Shown here piece by piece: positions 32,802 to 41,254 of a DNA stretch of 42,822 nucleotides (its first letter is position 1; each line of letters opens with the position of its first letter). The translations under genes were made by a program, and so were the position numbers. The DNA is from Anaerolineales bacterium. Lineage in GTDB: Bacteria > Chloroflexota > Anaerolineae > Anaerolineales > Villigracilaceae. The notes beneath the pieces were generated by a model that was given only the letters and a program-made list of their open reading frames with translations, was not told the DNA's origin and made no database searches. The DNA is taken from positions 1-42,822 of the forward strand of contig JAUXUL010000022.1 in assembly GCA_030680795.1 (NCBI GenBank), in the 5' to 3' direction.

Positions 32802-33607
32802 GCTCATTTAACCTTCTAGCGGTCTTCGCTCATCCAGATGACGAATCAATGGGTATGGGCGGCACGCTTACAAAATATTCCGCTGAAGGAGTGGATACTC
32901 ACCTCGTCTGCGCTTCACGCGGGGAGAGAGGCTGGGCTGGTCCCGAGGGGCAGGATCCAGGTCCAGAGAGACTCGCCCAAATCCGCACAAAGGAATTGGA
33001 GAACGCAGTTGCACTGCTCGGCCTGAAGAGCCTGTCATTCCTTGATTACATGGATGGCGACATGGACCAGGCGGATCACGCTGAAGCCATTTGCAAGATC
33101 GTCACTCACATTCGTAGAATCCAGCCGCAAGTGGTGGTGACCTTTCCTCCTGATGGAAATTACGGCCACCCCGATCACATCGCCATTGGACAATTCACCT
33201 CTGCCGCCATCGTCTGCGCCGCGGATTCGGCTTACAAAGACTCAAAAAATCTCCCTCCTCACCGTGTTTCAAAACTATATTACATGGTGGATGGCGAGAA
33301 CTTTGTGAATCTCATCGCCCCTTTCATGGGCGATATGACCTTTCCCGTGGACGATCAACTGCGCGGCGAATCCCCTTGGAAGGAATGGATGATCACGACT
33401 CGTATTGATATGACTGAATATTGCGGTGTTGCGTGGAAAGCAATTCAATGCCATAAGAGTCAACTGCCTACATTGGGCGCATTGGCAGAAATGCAGGAAG
33501 ATGCCGCAGTCGCCGTCCTTGCCATGCAAGGGACGTTCTACCGCGTATTTAGTTTGGTGAATGGGGGCAGGAAAGTGGAGACGGGTTTGTTTGAGGGGTT
33601 GAGATAG
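32798..33607 (+). CDS. PIG-L family (LmbE-like) deacetylase
   Basis: A 269-residue zinc-dependent N-acetylglucosaminyl-type deacetylase. The metal motif AHPDDE is at 11-16 (His12, Asp15) and the third ligand set is in YGHPDHIAI. Members deacetylate GlcNAc-inositol, GlcNAc-malate (bacillithiol BshB), or related sugars. The SRGERGW segment and GPERLAQIRTKEL match the broad family. Its ATG overlaps the FHA-regulator stop, so it is probably a target or partner of that regulator. Confidence 0.9.
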   Translation: MSSFNLLAVFAHPDDESMGMGGTLTKYSAEGVDTHLVCASRGERGWAGPEGQDPGPERLAQIRTKELENAVALLGLKSLSFLDYMDGDMDQADHAEAICKIVTHIRRIQPQVVVTFPPDGNYGHPDHIAIGQFTSAAIVCAADSAYKDSKNLPPHRVSKLYYMVDGENFVNLIAPFMGDMTFPVDDQLRGESPWKEWMITTRIDMTEYCGVAWKAIQCHKSQLPTLGALAEMQEDAAVAVLAMQGTFYRVFSLVNGGRKVETGLFEGLR

Positions 33608-33611
33608 AATA

Positions 33612-33663
33612 AAGTGACAGTCATCTTTATCTGCAGGGTGCTACACAAAGGTGACTGTCACTT
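33612..33663. repeat. AAGTGACAGTCA hairpin, copy 1
   Basis: Arms AAGTGACAGTCATCTTT and AAAGGTGACTGTCACTT pair over 17 bp with one G-T and an 18-nt loop. Copy 2 lies at 38719-38751. It sits between the convergent deacetylase and CpXC genes and may act as a terminator. Confidence 0.8.
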
Positions 33664-33670
33664 GGTTTCT

Positions 33671-35026
33671 CTATCCCATATTCTTCTTCATCGAATACTT
33701 CAAAGCCACTTTATAAATTTCGCTCAATTTCCCTGCCATGGCTTTGGCTTCGGGATTATCTCCCTGGGCCTCCATTTGGGCGACCAATCCGCTTAAGGCT
33801 TCCATAAATTGCTGGTTGATCAGCGCGTCGTTTTCGCTGAGCATCTTTTCGATGCCTGCTTTATCTGGCGCCTGGAGCAGTTGTTCAATGAATGCCACTT
33901 CGGGCGTCGGCGCGCTGGCGGCTTGCAGCACCTGCACCATCTTTTGCAGTTTGCCCATGCGGGTGTAATCGTTCTTGTCGGAAGCCTGTCTCAGCAATTG
34001 ATTGACCACCTCAACTGCATCCTGTGAAAAGCCTTCCAGATTTTCCTGCGTGGCTTTTTCAATATCATCCTGTTCGAGCAAAGACTCAACGAATTTCTGG
34101 GCCTGTTTTAAGCGCGCTTCGAGCTGTTTATCGGCTTCATTGGTGAAGAAAAGCAATTTCTCGCGGATGCCTTCCAGCCTTGTTTTTTCTTCAGCAGAAG
34201 TTTTCTCGATCTTCTCTGTCAAATTTTGGAAGAAGACATAATCTATGCCAGCGCGCGCCAGCGAGACATAAGCGCGAAGGCGCGCATCAGTTTTAGCCTC
34301 TAGGATGAAATCCAATAATTTTTCGCGGGTCAGGCCTTGTCCCGCCTCTTGCAGGACCTTTTGGACTGCTTCGAGTTCTCCGACAGATTCCTTCAACTGA
34401 CGGCCGTACTCGGTCTCTTCCAATAACTGGGTTTGGATCTCGATCATGGCGCGGGCGATCGGTTCCTGTCGGCTCTGCATGGCGTTCTGTGCAATGCGGC
34501 TAAAGAGCGCGAAGAACTGTTCGTCAATGATCTTTGTGTTTTGTTTGATCAATTCAGAACGCACATCCTTCGATGTGATCTGCATCAGCTTCTCCATGAA
34601 CTGGACTCGTTCCTGTTGTCCCTTGATCATTTCGGGCGTGATGCCATCCTTTCCCAAAATGGTCTCCAGCATGGATTCATAAGTGAGGTTGGCTCGCGGA
34701 CTGAGTAAATAACCCTTGCGTTTTTCGGGAGGCAGCCTGTCCATCACCTGCTTGATGAGCGGACCGATCATCTTTTCCTGCTCATTTAATGGCAGGGCTA
34801 ATTCCGGCGGGAAGAAGGTCAGCAGTAATTCTTTGTCGTTATCGTGATAGACAATAGGTGTGGCAAGGCGGCCTTCATATCCGCAAAATTGACAGCGGGC
34901 AAAGTTGGACTGTCCGCTCAACAGGCGTTGTTTGGAAGCAGGCTCATACGTCGTGTCGAATAACTGCTCGACGTTGGCAGGGATCATTTGTCTACAGCGG
35001 GGACATGCGATTGAGGTTTGAGGCAT
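33671..35026 (-). CDS. CpXC-domain protein with long helical region
   Basis: A 451-residue protein of unknown function. The N-terminus is a CpXC zinc ribbon: Cys8-x2-Cys11 (ACPRCR) and Cys45-x2-Cys48 (RCQFCGYEG), followed by about 60 residues ending YHDNDKELLLTFFPPEL. From about 115 on the chain is rich in Glu, Gln, Lys and Leu and predicted helical, with possible coiled coils and many QxxxxE repeats. There is no signal peptide or membrane helix. CpXC domains occur in Firmicutes and Chloroflexota; no biochemical role is known to me. It stands alone between repeats. Confidence 0.7.
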   Translation of the reverse strand: MPQTSIACPRCRQMIPANVEQLFDTTYEPASKQRLLSGQSNFARCQFCGYEGRLATPIVYHDNDKELLLTFFPPELALPLNEQEKMIGPLIKQVMDRLPPEKRKGYLLSPRANLTYESMLETILGKDGITPEMIKGQQERVQFMEKLMQITSKDVRSELIKQNTKIIDEQFFALFSRIAQNAMQSRQEPIARAMIEIQTQLLEETEYGRQLKESVGELEAVQKVLQEAGQGLTREKLLDFILEAKTDARLRAYVSLARAGIDYVFFQNLTEKIEKTSAEEKTRLEGIREKLLFFTNEADKQLEARLKQAQKFVESLLEQDDIEKATQENLEGFSQDAVEVVNQLLRQASDKNDYTRMGKLQKMVQVLQAASAPTPEVAFIEQLLQAPDKAGIEKMLSENDALINQQFMEALSGLVAQMEAQGDNPEAKAMAGKLSEIYKVALKYSMKKNMG

Positions 35027-35055
35027 TTAATGATTTCCGATTTCTGATTTATTAT

Positions 35056-35094
35056 GTCATTGCGAGGGCAGAAGTACACTGCCCTCGCAATGAC
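35056..35094. repeat. Dispersed inverted repeat (GTCATTGCGAGG family), minimal copy
   Basis: GTCATTGCGAGGGCAG and CTGCCCTCGCAATGAC form a perfect 16-bp stem with a 7-nt loop. It lies between CpXC and PepF-type genes. Confidence 0.85.
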
Positions 35095-35105
35095 TGGATA
35101 GCAAA

Positions 35106-36914
35106 TTACCCTACAAGTTCTTCCAGCCGATCAATGTAACTTTCCATCAAGGCGAAGGTCTCTTCGACGGGTTTGGGTGTGGTCAGGTCTACCCCTGCTT
35201 TCTTGAGCACGTCCAGCGGATAGGCAGACGAACCCGCTTTGAGGAAGCCCAGATAATTTTCCACGGCGCTGGGTTCGCCGCGCAGGATCTTGCCTGAAAG
35301 AGCGTGTGCCCCTGAAATACCGGTGGCGTATTGATAAACGTAATAATCCGAAAAGAGATGGCCGAAAGTAGACCAGACCATGCCAACGCGTGGACGATCC
35401 ATTTTCACCTTGGGACCAAATCCCTCGGCGAACAGATCAGCCATCAGATTTTGCATTGAATCGGCTGTCAGAGGTTCGCCACTTTCCACGCGCTGGTGAG
35501 TCTCCAGCTCAAAGCGTGCCAGGGTCGGCATCTGGAAGAAATACCTAAAGAAATTTCCGCCGACGGCTTCTTCGATCAAGGCGATCAGGAAGTTCTTGTC
35601 GGTGATGGTCTTGAGCAAATGACCGCGCAGCATGGCCTGATTGAAATTCGAAGCGACCTCTGCTACGAAGAGCGAATAACTTGAATATGCCAGCGGTTGG
35701 TTTTTCCAGGTGAGATACGAGTGCATGGAATGACCGAGTTCATGCGCCAGTGTGCTCATGCTTCCGACTTCATCTGTGTAGGACATCATGATGAATGGAT
35801 ATGTGCCAGGTGCGCCGTATGAAAATGCGCCATTGGATTTTCCCTTGTTGGGGTATATATCCACCCAACGTTCCTGAAGACAGCCCTTGCGAAGCGCATC
35901 CACATATTCCCTGCCGAGTGGGGCCAGGCTTTCACAGATCAGGTCAACCGCTTTTTCAAAAGAAACCTTTGGCTTTTTCTTCGTGATGGGAGCCCACATA
36001 TCATAGTAGGTGACTTCTTTCAACTTCAAAGCCTTACGACGCATCTCGAAATACCTGTGCCAGACGGGCAGATTCTTTTTGAAGGTGTTGATCAGGTTTT
36101 GGAACACATCCACCGGGATGTTATTGTTGAAAAGAGATGCTTCCAGTGTGGAATTGTGTTCCCTGGCCCGCATCATAAAGACATTGTTCTTGATGGAAGT
36201 TGAAAGATTGGTGGCCAGCGTATTCTTGAACTCAATGTGCTTGTCCATGTAGCTTTCAAACGCGCTTTGCCTTACTTTACGGTCGGTATCTTCCATGAGG
36301 GTGTTGTGGAAATTCCCCTGCGTCACTTCCAGCTTTTTGCCTTTGCTGTCTTTGACGGGCGCAAACTTGAAATCGGCATTGACCAGCATACTGGTGCTGT
36401 TATCTGCGCCGCCCATTGGGTCTGCCAGCCTGCCGAGCAGTTCCTCCACCTCGCTGGAACGGACATGTTCCTGCTGGCGGAAGAGGTCCCGCATGCTTTG
36501 GCGGTAAACACTCAAATTCTCGTTTTTGTTCATCCAGTCATCCAGCACAGCCTTGCCAATTTGAAGCAGTTCAGGGTTGATGAAGGAAACCGCGCCAGCC
36601 ACTTGGCCGTACATGCCCTGCGCTTTTCCGAACATGGCGGTGGCTTTTTGGTCGGTGGTATCCACGTTATATGAAAACGCCGCGTACATAAAAACATGCA
36701 TCACGCGCTTCATCAATGCTTCCATGCTTTGCATGGCCTCGAGCAGGGTCTCCGGCGAAGTTCCCAGATTGCCCTGATATTTTTGTACATTAGGGAGGTC
36801 TTTCAAAATACTTTGTAATTCGACATCCCATTCCTTGGGGGATTTAAAGACACTTTCAGCGTTCCATGTGTATTTTTTTTCTATCTTATTGCGGCGAGGG
36901 ATTGTTTTGCCCAT
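35106..36914 (-). CDS. pepF: M3-family oligoendopeptidase F (PepF)
   Basis: A 602-residue zinc metallopeptidase of family M3. The zinc site is STLAHELGHSMHSYL (HExxH) about two-thirds along, followed some 25 residues later by the third-ligand FVAEVASNFNQ. It cleaves short peptides in the cytosol; no signal peptide is present. Length and order match PepF (about 600 residues). AAGGA lies 8 nt before the ATG. Two hairpins (36958-36978 and 36985-37002) lie upstream, between this gene and the histidine kinase. Confidence 0.93.
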   Translation of the reverse strand: MGKTIPRRNKIEKKYTWNAESVFKSPKEWDVELQSILKDLPNVQKYQGNLGTSPETLLEAMQSMEALMKRVMHVFMYAAFSYNVDTTDQKATAMFGKAQGMYGQVAGAVSFINPELLQIGKAVLDDWMNKNENLSVYRQSMRDLFRQQEHVRSSEVEELLGRLADPMGGADNSTSMLVNADFKFAPVKDSKGKKLEVTQGNFHNTLMEDTDRKVRQSAFESYMDKHIEFKNTLATNLSTSIKNNVFMMRAREHNSTLEASLFNNNIPVDVFQNLINTFKKNLPVWHRYFEMRRKALKLKEVTYYDMWAPITKKKPKVSFEKAVDLICESLAPLGREYVDALRKGCLQERWVDIYPNKGKSNGAFSYGAPGTYPFIMMSYTDEVGSMSTLAHELGHSMHSYLTWKNQPLAYSSYSLFVAEVASNFNQAMLRGHLLKTITDKNFLIALIEEAVGGNFFRYFFQMPTLARFELETHQRVESGEPLTADSMQNLMADLFAEGFGPKVKMDRPRVGMVWSTFGHLFSDYYVYQYATGISGAHALSGKILRGEPSAVENYLGFLKAGSSAYPLDVLKKAGVDLTTPKPVEETFALMESYIDRLEELVG

Positions 36915-36956
36915 GATATAATCCTTGTGTTGGTTTGCGGGTTGATTTTACCATTT

Positions 36957-37002
36957 GGAGTGCGGGAGCTTGCTCCCGCTTTTGCAACGGCTTGCCGTTG
37001 CA
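36957..37002. terminator. Tandem hairpins downstream of the histidine kinase gene
   Basis: AGCGGGAGCAAGCTCCCGC and GCAACGGCAAGCCGTTGC (minus strand) are two perfect short hairpins in a row, 9 nt past the kinase stop. No long T-run is seen, so they may be a weak terminator or a REP pair. Confidence 0.5.
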
Positions 37003-37010
37003 ATCCAGAT

Positions 37011-38570
37011 TTAACGTGGAAGCGAGAAACAGATCCTCGCGCCACGGCGAAGACCGCCGTCAGGCTTCGGATCAGTCCAGATGCGCCCGCCGTGAGCTTC
37101 CACAATGGCGCGCGCTAAGTACAGTCCAAGCCCCGCGCCTTTGGTCTGCTTCGCGGCGTTTGTCGAACGGTAGAAACGATCAAAAATATGCGGGATATCT
37201 TTGGCTTCGATGCCAGGTCCCTCGTCACTGACGCAAACAACCACCTGTTCGGGGTGCAGCGTGCCGCTGATTTTTATCTCGCCTTCAGAGGCGTACTTCA
37301 ACGCATTCGATACCAGGTTTGAAATGACCTGCTCCAAACGATTTTCATCACCGAGGATGAATGGAAAGTTTGATGGGAAATCGGTAACGAGGCGATGCTT
37401 TGGGGATTGCGGCGCAAAACGCTCGGTCACTCTTAACGCCAGGCTGGGCAGGGCGACATCGGCATGGTTCAAGCTCAGACCTCCGGCCTGCAGCCGCGAG
37501 GCATCCAGCAGATCATCGATCATCTTGGACAAGCGATCTGCTTCCTCTTCGATCACCGCCAGGGAATCGCTGATGGTGTGCTTGTCCCATTTTGCATCGT
37601 CGCGCCGAAGTGTGGATGCGTATCCTTTGATCAAGGCAACCGGCGTACGCAGTTCGTGGCTGACAATCGAAATGAAGGTTGCCTTTAGTTGATCTGCGGT
37701 TCTGAAGTGGGTAATATCACGCACACTCACGATCACATTGCGAAGTTTGCCTTCTTCAGAAAGCAGCGGTGCGTAGGTGATGCCCACTGGAAGCGGCGGC
37801 GGAAGCGGGCGTTCAAGATCGCCTTCCACATACAGGCTTGCATTGGGTGTCAGCGGCCAGCCATCTGCAACGGATTCTTCCAGCGTTCGCCCGTGCGGCT
37901 CCTTCTTCCATTGAACGATCTCGTTATGGGATTTGCCTGTGACCTGCTCGTGTGTTTGGCCGAAGAATTTTTCAAAGGCTTCGTTGCATCGTTCAATATT
38001 AAGGTTCGAGTCGAGTATGAGAATGCCGTCTGCGGCGGAATCGAGCAGCGCATCGAGACGTTTCTTTTCGTAGGAGACCTGCCCATAAAGCTGGGCGTTG
38101 AAGACTGCAATGGCGGCCTGATCTGCAAAGGATTGCAGGAGCACACGGTCGTTTGGGGTGAACAGGTCTGCATAATTGCGGAAGATAAAGATCACGCCGA
38201 TGACCTGTCCATGTGCGGCCAGGGGCAGACCGGTACCGTTGAGCAAGCCTGTGCTGGCGGTGTAGGTCAATTCCTTTAACATGCGGTTGAGTTCCCGTAC
38301 ATCCAGTTCGCGCACAACTTCATCTGCAAGTAAAGGGGTGAGATAACTCAAGAAAGCAGGCGCGATATTATGTGCGGCAGATACGCGCCAGCCGTCGGGT
38401 TGTTTGAGCGCGATCAACCCTGCCTGCCCTGCCAGCATTTCAACTGAGACAAGTAATATGCGCGCCAGCAATTTCTCAAGATCTAATTCCTGAGTAAGCA
38501 TGCGCGAGATTTCAAGCAAATAGTCTCGTTGACGGACACGGAAGTCGGGGAGTATGTAGGAAGTGAGCAT
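37011..38570 (-). CDS. Sensor histidine kinase with GAF and PAS domains
   Basis: A 519-residue soluble histidine kinase. Order: GAF-like domain (about 15-165, with LLARILLVSVEMLAGQAGLIAL), PAS (about 175-290, with GILILDSNLNIERCNEAFEKFFG), HisKA with phosphoacceptor His in IVSHELRTPVALIKG, then HATPase with NLVSNALKYA (N), DEGPGIE (G1), FDRFYRS (F) and GAGLGLYLARAIVEAHGG (G2). No membrane helix is present, so it senses a cytosolic signal. No response regulator is adjacent. The start lacks a clear ribosome site. Confidence 0.92.
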   Translation of the reverse strand: MLTSYILPDFRVRQRDYLLEISRMLTQELDLEKLLARILLVSVEMLAGQAGLIALKQPDGWRVSAAHNIAPAFLSYLTPLLADEVVRELDVRELNRMLKELTYTASTGLLNGTGLPLAAHGQVIGVIFIFRNYADLFTPNDRVLLQSFADQAAIAVFNAQLYGQVSYEKKRLDALLDSAADGILILDSNLNIERCNEAFEKFFGQTHEQVTGKSHNEIVQWKKEPHGRTLEESVADGWPLTPNASLYVEGDLERPLPPPLPVGITYAPLLSEEGKLRNVIVSVRDITHFRTADQLKATFISIVSHELRTPVALIKGYASTLRRDDAKWDKHTISDSLAVIEEEADRLSKMIDDLLDASRLQAGGLSLNHADVALPSLALRVTERFAPQSPKHRLVTDFPSNFPFILGDENRLEQVISNLVSNALKYASEGEIKISGTLHPEQVVVCVSDEGPGIEAKDIPHIFDRFYRSTNAAKQTKGAGLGLYLARAIVEAHGGRIWTDPKPDGGLRRGARICFSLPR

Positions 38571-38718
38571 GTTATTTGAAGAACGGTAGGGTTATTTTAT
38601 CACTGGGTATGTAAGATGGAAGTTGGAGCTGTGTTAACGGTGAAATTTCTCCTTTCAGAATGACTCGCGTATAAAACACCGAGATCTTCCAGATTTCAGT
38701 GTCTCCCTGTGAATAATT

Positions 38719-38751
38719 AAGTGACAGTCATCTTCAAGATGACTGTCACTT
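38719..38751. repeat. AAGTGACAGTCA hairpin, copy 2 (perfect)
   Basis: AAGTGACAGTCATCTT, one base, then AAGATGACTGTCACTT: a perfect 16-bp inverted repeat. It lies 30 nt past the aminotransferase stop (minus strand), consistent with a terminator, and matches copy 1 at 33612-33663. Confidence 0.85.
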
Positions 38752-38780
38752 ATTCCTTTCTACTCATCGCTATTCCAGAA

Positions 38781-40103
38781 TCACTTTACTTTTTTCTCCG
38801 CCACCGTCAATGCATCTTCAAACAACCTCAGGCCTTCATCCATTTCACCCTTGCTCATCGAAAGCGCAGGCGCAATACGAATTACACTCTTGCCGCAGGA
38901 AAGCATCAGCAAGCCGCGTTCAAATCCAAGGTCTACAATATGATCTGTTAATTCCTTGGCTGGTTCTTTAGTTTCGCGATCCTTCACAAACTCCACGCCG
39001 ATCATCAATCCCTTGCCGCGCACGTCACCGATGTTTGGATGGCGCGCTTTGATTTCCTCCAACGCATCCATTGCATACTCGCCAACTTCTTTGGCGTTCT
39101 GCATAAATTCTTTTTCAATAAGATCAATCGTCGCAAGCGAAGCCGCACATGAAATGGGGTTCCCGCCATAGGTGTTGCCGTGTGTGCCGACCTCCCAATC
39201 CATGACAGATTTTCGCGCAATGCACGCTCCGAGTGGCATTCCCGAAGCAATACCCTTCGCCGATGTGATCATATCCGGCTCGACGCCAAAATGCTCAATC
39301 GCCCACCATTTGCCGGTGCGACCCATGCCGCATTGCACTTCGTCCAGGATCATTAAGATGCCATGCTGATCGCATAATTTACGCAAGGCGGGATAGAAAC
39401 CGTCAGGTGGGACGATATATCCGCCTTCGCCTTGAATCGTCTCGACCAAAATACCGGCCACATCTTTGGGTGGCAGAATTTGATTGAGAATTTCTTCTTC
39501 GATATAACGAACAGCGGCTTCGCCGTAATCTTCGCCTTTGCGTCGTTCCAATACAGGGCGATATGGATTCGGGAATGGCGCATGGGTTACACCGTTCATC
39601 AGCGGATAAAAGCCGCTGTGATATTTTGCCTTGCTGGCAGTGAAAGTGACTGCGCCCATCGTGCGCCCGTGGAACGCCCCAGTGAAACCGATGAAGTTCG
39701 AGCGTTTGGTGTGATAACGCGCTAGTTTGATCGCGGTCTCGACCGCCTCAGTCCCTGAATTAGTCATGAACGTCAGCGCATCCTCTTTAAACGGCGCGAT
39801 CTCATCCAGCTTCTCACCCAATTTGATCCAGTTCTCGTGATAGAAGTCCGAAGAAATGTGGATGAATTTTTCAGCCTGTTCCTGAATGGCTTTCACCACT
39901 TTCGGGTGTGAATGTCCCGTTGAGACCACCGCAATCCCGCCCATGAAATCTAAAAAGCGATTGCCGTCCACATCCCACACCTCGCTGCCTTTTCCATGAT
40001 CCATCACGAACGGATAGCCTCTCGCATAAGAGGGCGAGATCACTTTATGATCCCGCTCGATCATTGCCCTGGTTTTTGGCCCGGGTAAATTAGATTTTGT
40101 CAT
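38781..40103 (-). CDS. Class III PLP-dependent aminotransferase (acetylornithine/4-aminobutyrate type)
   Basis: A 440-residue aminotransferase of subgroup II. The PLP lysine is in MITSAKGIASGMPLGA, preceded by LILDEVQCGMGRTGKWWA; FMTNSGTEAVETAIKLAR and GFTGAFHGRTMGAVTFT bind the cofactor phosphate and ring. It moves the distal amino group of compounds such as 4-aminobutyrate, ornithine or acetylornithine; the long DGFYPALRKLCD form resembles GABA/broad-range enzymes. No arg genes are nearby, so the substrate is open. GGAG lies 6 nt before the ATG. Confidence 0.9.
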   Translation of the reverse strand: MTKSNLPGPKTRAMIERDHKVISPSYARGYPFVMDHGKGSEVWDVDGNRFLDFMGGIAVVSTGHSHPKVVKAIQEQAEKFIHISSDFYHENWIKLGEKLDEIAPFKEDALTFMTNSGTEAVETAIKLARYHTKRSNFIGFTGAFHGRTMGAVTFTASKAKYHSGFYPLMNGVTHAPFPNPYRPVLERRKGEDYGEAAVRYIEEEILNQILPPKDVAGILVETIQGEGGYIVPPDGFYPALRKLCDQHGILMILDEVQCGMGRTGKWWAIEHFGVEPDMITSAKGIASGMPLGACIARKSVMDWEVGTHGNTYGGNPISCAASLATIDLIEKEFMQNAKEVGEYAMDALEEIKARHPNIGDVRGKGLMIGVEFVKDRETKEPAKELTDHIVDLGFERGLLMLSCGKSVIRIAPALSMSKGEMDEGLRLFEDALTVAEKKVK

Positions 40104-40123
40104 ACATGCTCCTTGTATGTTAC

Positions 40124-40217
40124 GTCATTGCGAGGGTGCTCTTGCTCTTTACCGAAGCAATCTCCTACATTGTAACGGAGATTGCTTCGTCGGGAAGAAC
40201 ACCCTCCTCGCAATGAC
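40124..40217. repeat. Dispersed inverted repeat (GTCATTGCGAGG family), full copy
   Basis: Starts GTCATTGCGAGGGTGCTC and ends ACCCTCCTCGCAATGAC, with GAAGCAATCTCC and GGAGATTGCTTC nested inside around a short loop. This is the most complete copy in the window and defines the family. Confidence 0.88.
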
Positions 40218-40218
40218 G

Positions 40219-41175
40219 TTAAATTTTTAACTTCAACTCAGCCAACGCTCGCGCGCCGAGCAGACCCGCATCGTCACCCAACTCCGCCTTTGTGATCACC
40301 AGCCCTTCCAGGTAACGCGGATGAAATACATGCTTTTTCAAACTTACGTGAAAAGAATCAAATAATAGATTGCCAACCTGCGAAACGCCTCCGCCGAAGA
40401 TGACGATGGACGGGTCAAATGCGTGCAGAAAAGATGCGACACCAATGCCAAGATACTTTCCCGCGCGTGAATATGCTTTGATCGCCAGTGCATCTCCTTT
40501 TTGAGCGGCTTCCGCCACATCTCGCGCTGTAAGATTTACATCTTGCTTCCCCGTATCGGGAGGATGCAAACTGGACTTTGAGCCTGCTTCCAATTCTCCA
40601 AGCACGTACTTCACAATAGCAGGACCCGATGAAAAAGATTCCAAGTGACCCTTGTATCCACAAGAGCAAAGGGGTCCATTTGGATCAATGATGATATGAC
40701 CCAACTCTGCCGCAAGACCATGATAGCCTTGTAATAATCTATCTTCAATAATGACACCCCCCCCAATCCCGGTGCTGACCGTGATGTACAACACATCGTG
40801 GTGTCCCTGGCCGGCGCCGAAGCGATATTCTGCCAACCCCGCAAGGTTGGCGTCATTATCAAGGTACGTTTTTACACCAAAATGCTTGGCAACACTAGGC
40901 CCAAGCGGAAAATTATGCCATTCAGGGTTATTCGGCGGGGCAAGTAAATACCCGGTATGCGGGTCTAGCGGGCCGGGCGAACCCAGCCCAATCGCATCCA
41001 CGCTATCATCATTAGGCCAAACCTCCTCAATTGTACGCACGAGACGTTCGAGACCACCTGGTTCTGAAGCAAGGGTGGAAATTTTGTTTTGTTTGATCGG
41101 TTTAAGTTTGTCGGGCGCATAAGAAGCGGCACGCATATGGGTGCCGCCAATATCAACTGCAATAATTGTACGCAT
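40219..41175 (-). CDS. ROK-family sugar kinase
   Basis: A 318-residue ROK kinase, probably glucokinase-like. The phosphate motif AVDIGGTHMRAA opens the chain; LDNDANLAGLAEYRFGAG and VSTGIGGGVIIE are characteristic, with the catalytic Asp in DNDAN. The zinc signature is GHIIIDPNGPLCSCGYKGHLESF: the usual CxCGxxGCxE is here CSCGYKGHLE, with His in place of the third Cys. No helix-turn-helix is present, so it is an enzyme rather than a repressor. A TATAAT at 41183-41188 lies 7 nt before the ATG, with no Shine-Dalgarno. Confidence 0.9.
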   Translation of the reverse strand: MRTIIAVDIGGTHMRAASYAPDKLKPIKQNKISTLASEPGGLERLVRTIEEVWPNDDSVDAIGLGSPGPLDPHTGYLLAPPNNPEWHNFPLGPSVAKHFGVKTYLDNDANLAGLAEYRFGAGQGHHDVLYITVSTGIGGGVIIEDRLLQGYHGLAAELGHIIIDPNGPLCSCGYKGHLESFSSGPAIVKYVLGELEAGSKSSLHPPDTGKQDVNLTARDVAEAAQKGDALAIKAYSRAGKYLGIGVASFLHAFDPSIVIFGGGVSQVGNLLFDSFHVSLKKHVFHPRYLEGLVITKAELGDDAGLLGARALAELKLKI

Positions 41176-41182
41176 GATTATA

Positions 41183-41188
41183 ATTATA
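41183..41188 (-). promoter_or_regulatory. -10 box of the ROK kinase gene
   Basis: A TATAAT on the minus strand lies 7 nt before the start codon; a second, overlapping TATAAT lies too close to be used. No clear -35. Confidence 0.35.
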
Positions 41189-41219
41189 ACCGTAAGGTCT
41201 TTTTCCGAGTATCTGTGGT

Positions 41220-41248
41220 TTGACGCCGCCTCTCAATCCTGCTATCAT
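41220..41248 (+). promoter_or_regulatory. Promoter of the YvcK/CofD-like gene
   Basis: TTGACG (41220-41225), a 17-nt spacer and TATCAT (41243-41248) with an extended TGC before it. The predicted start is at the ATG (41255), so the mRNA should be leaderless. It closely resembles the rnpB promoter. Confidence 0.75.
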
Positions 41249-41254
41249 CTTTTT

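Noticed and set aside
38781-40103. Assigning the class III aminotransferase firmly as argD or gabT
   Set aside because: The core motifs are shared by both groups and no arginine or GABA pathway genes flank it, so the substrate was left open.
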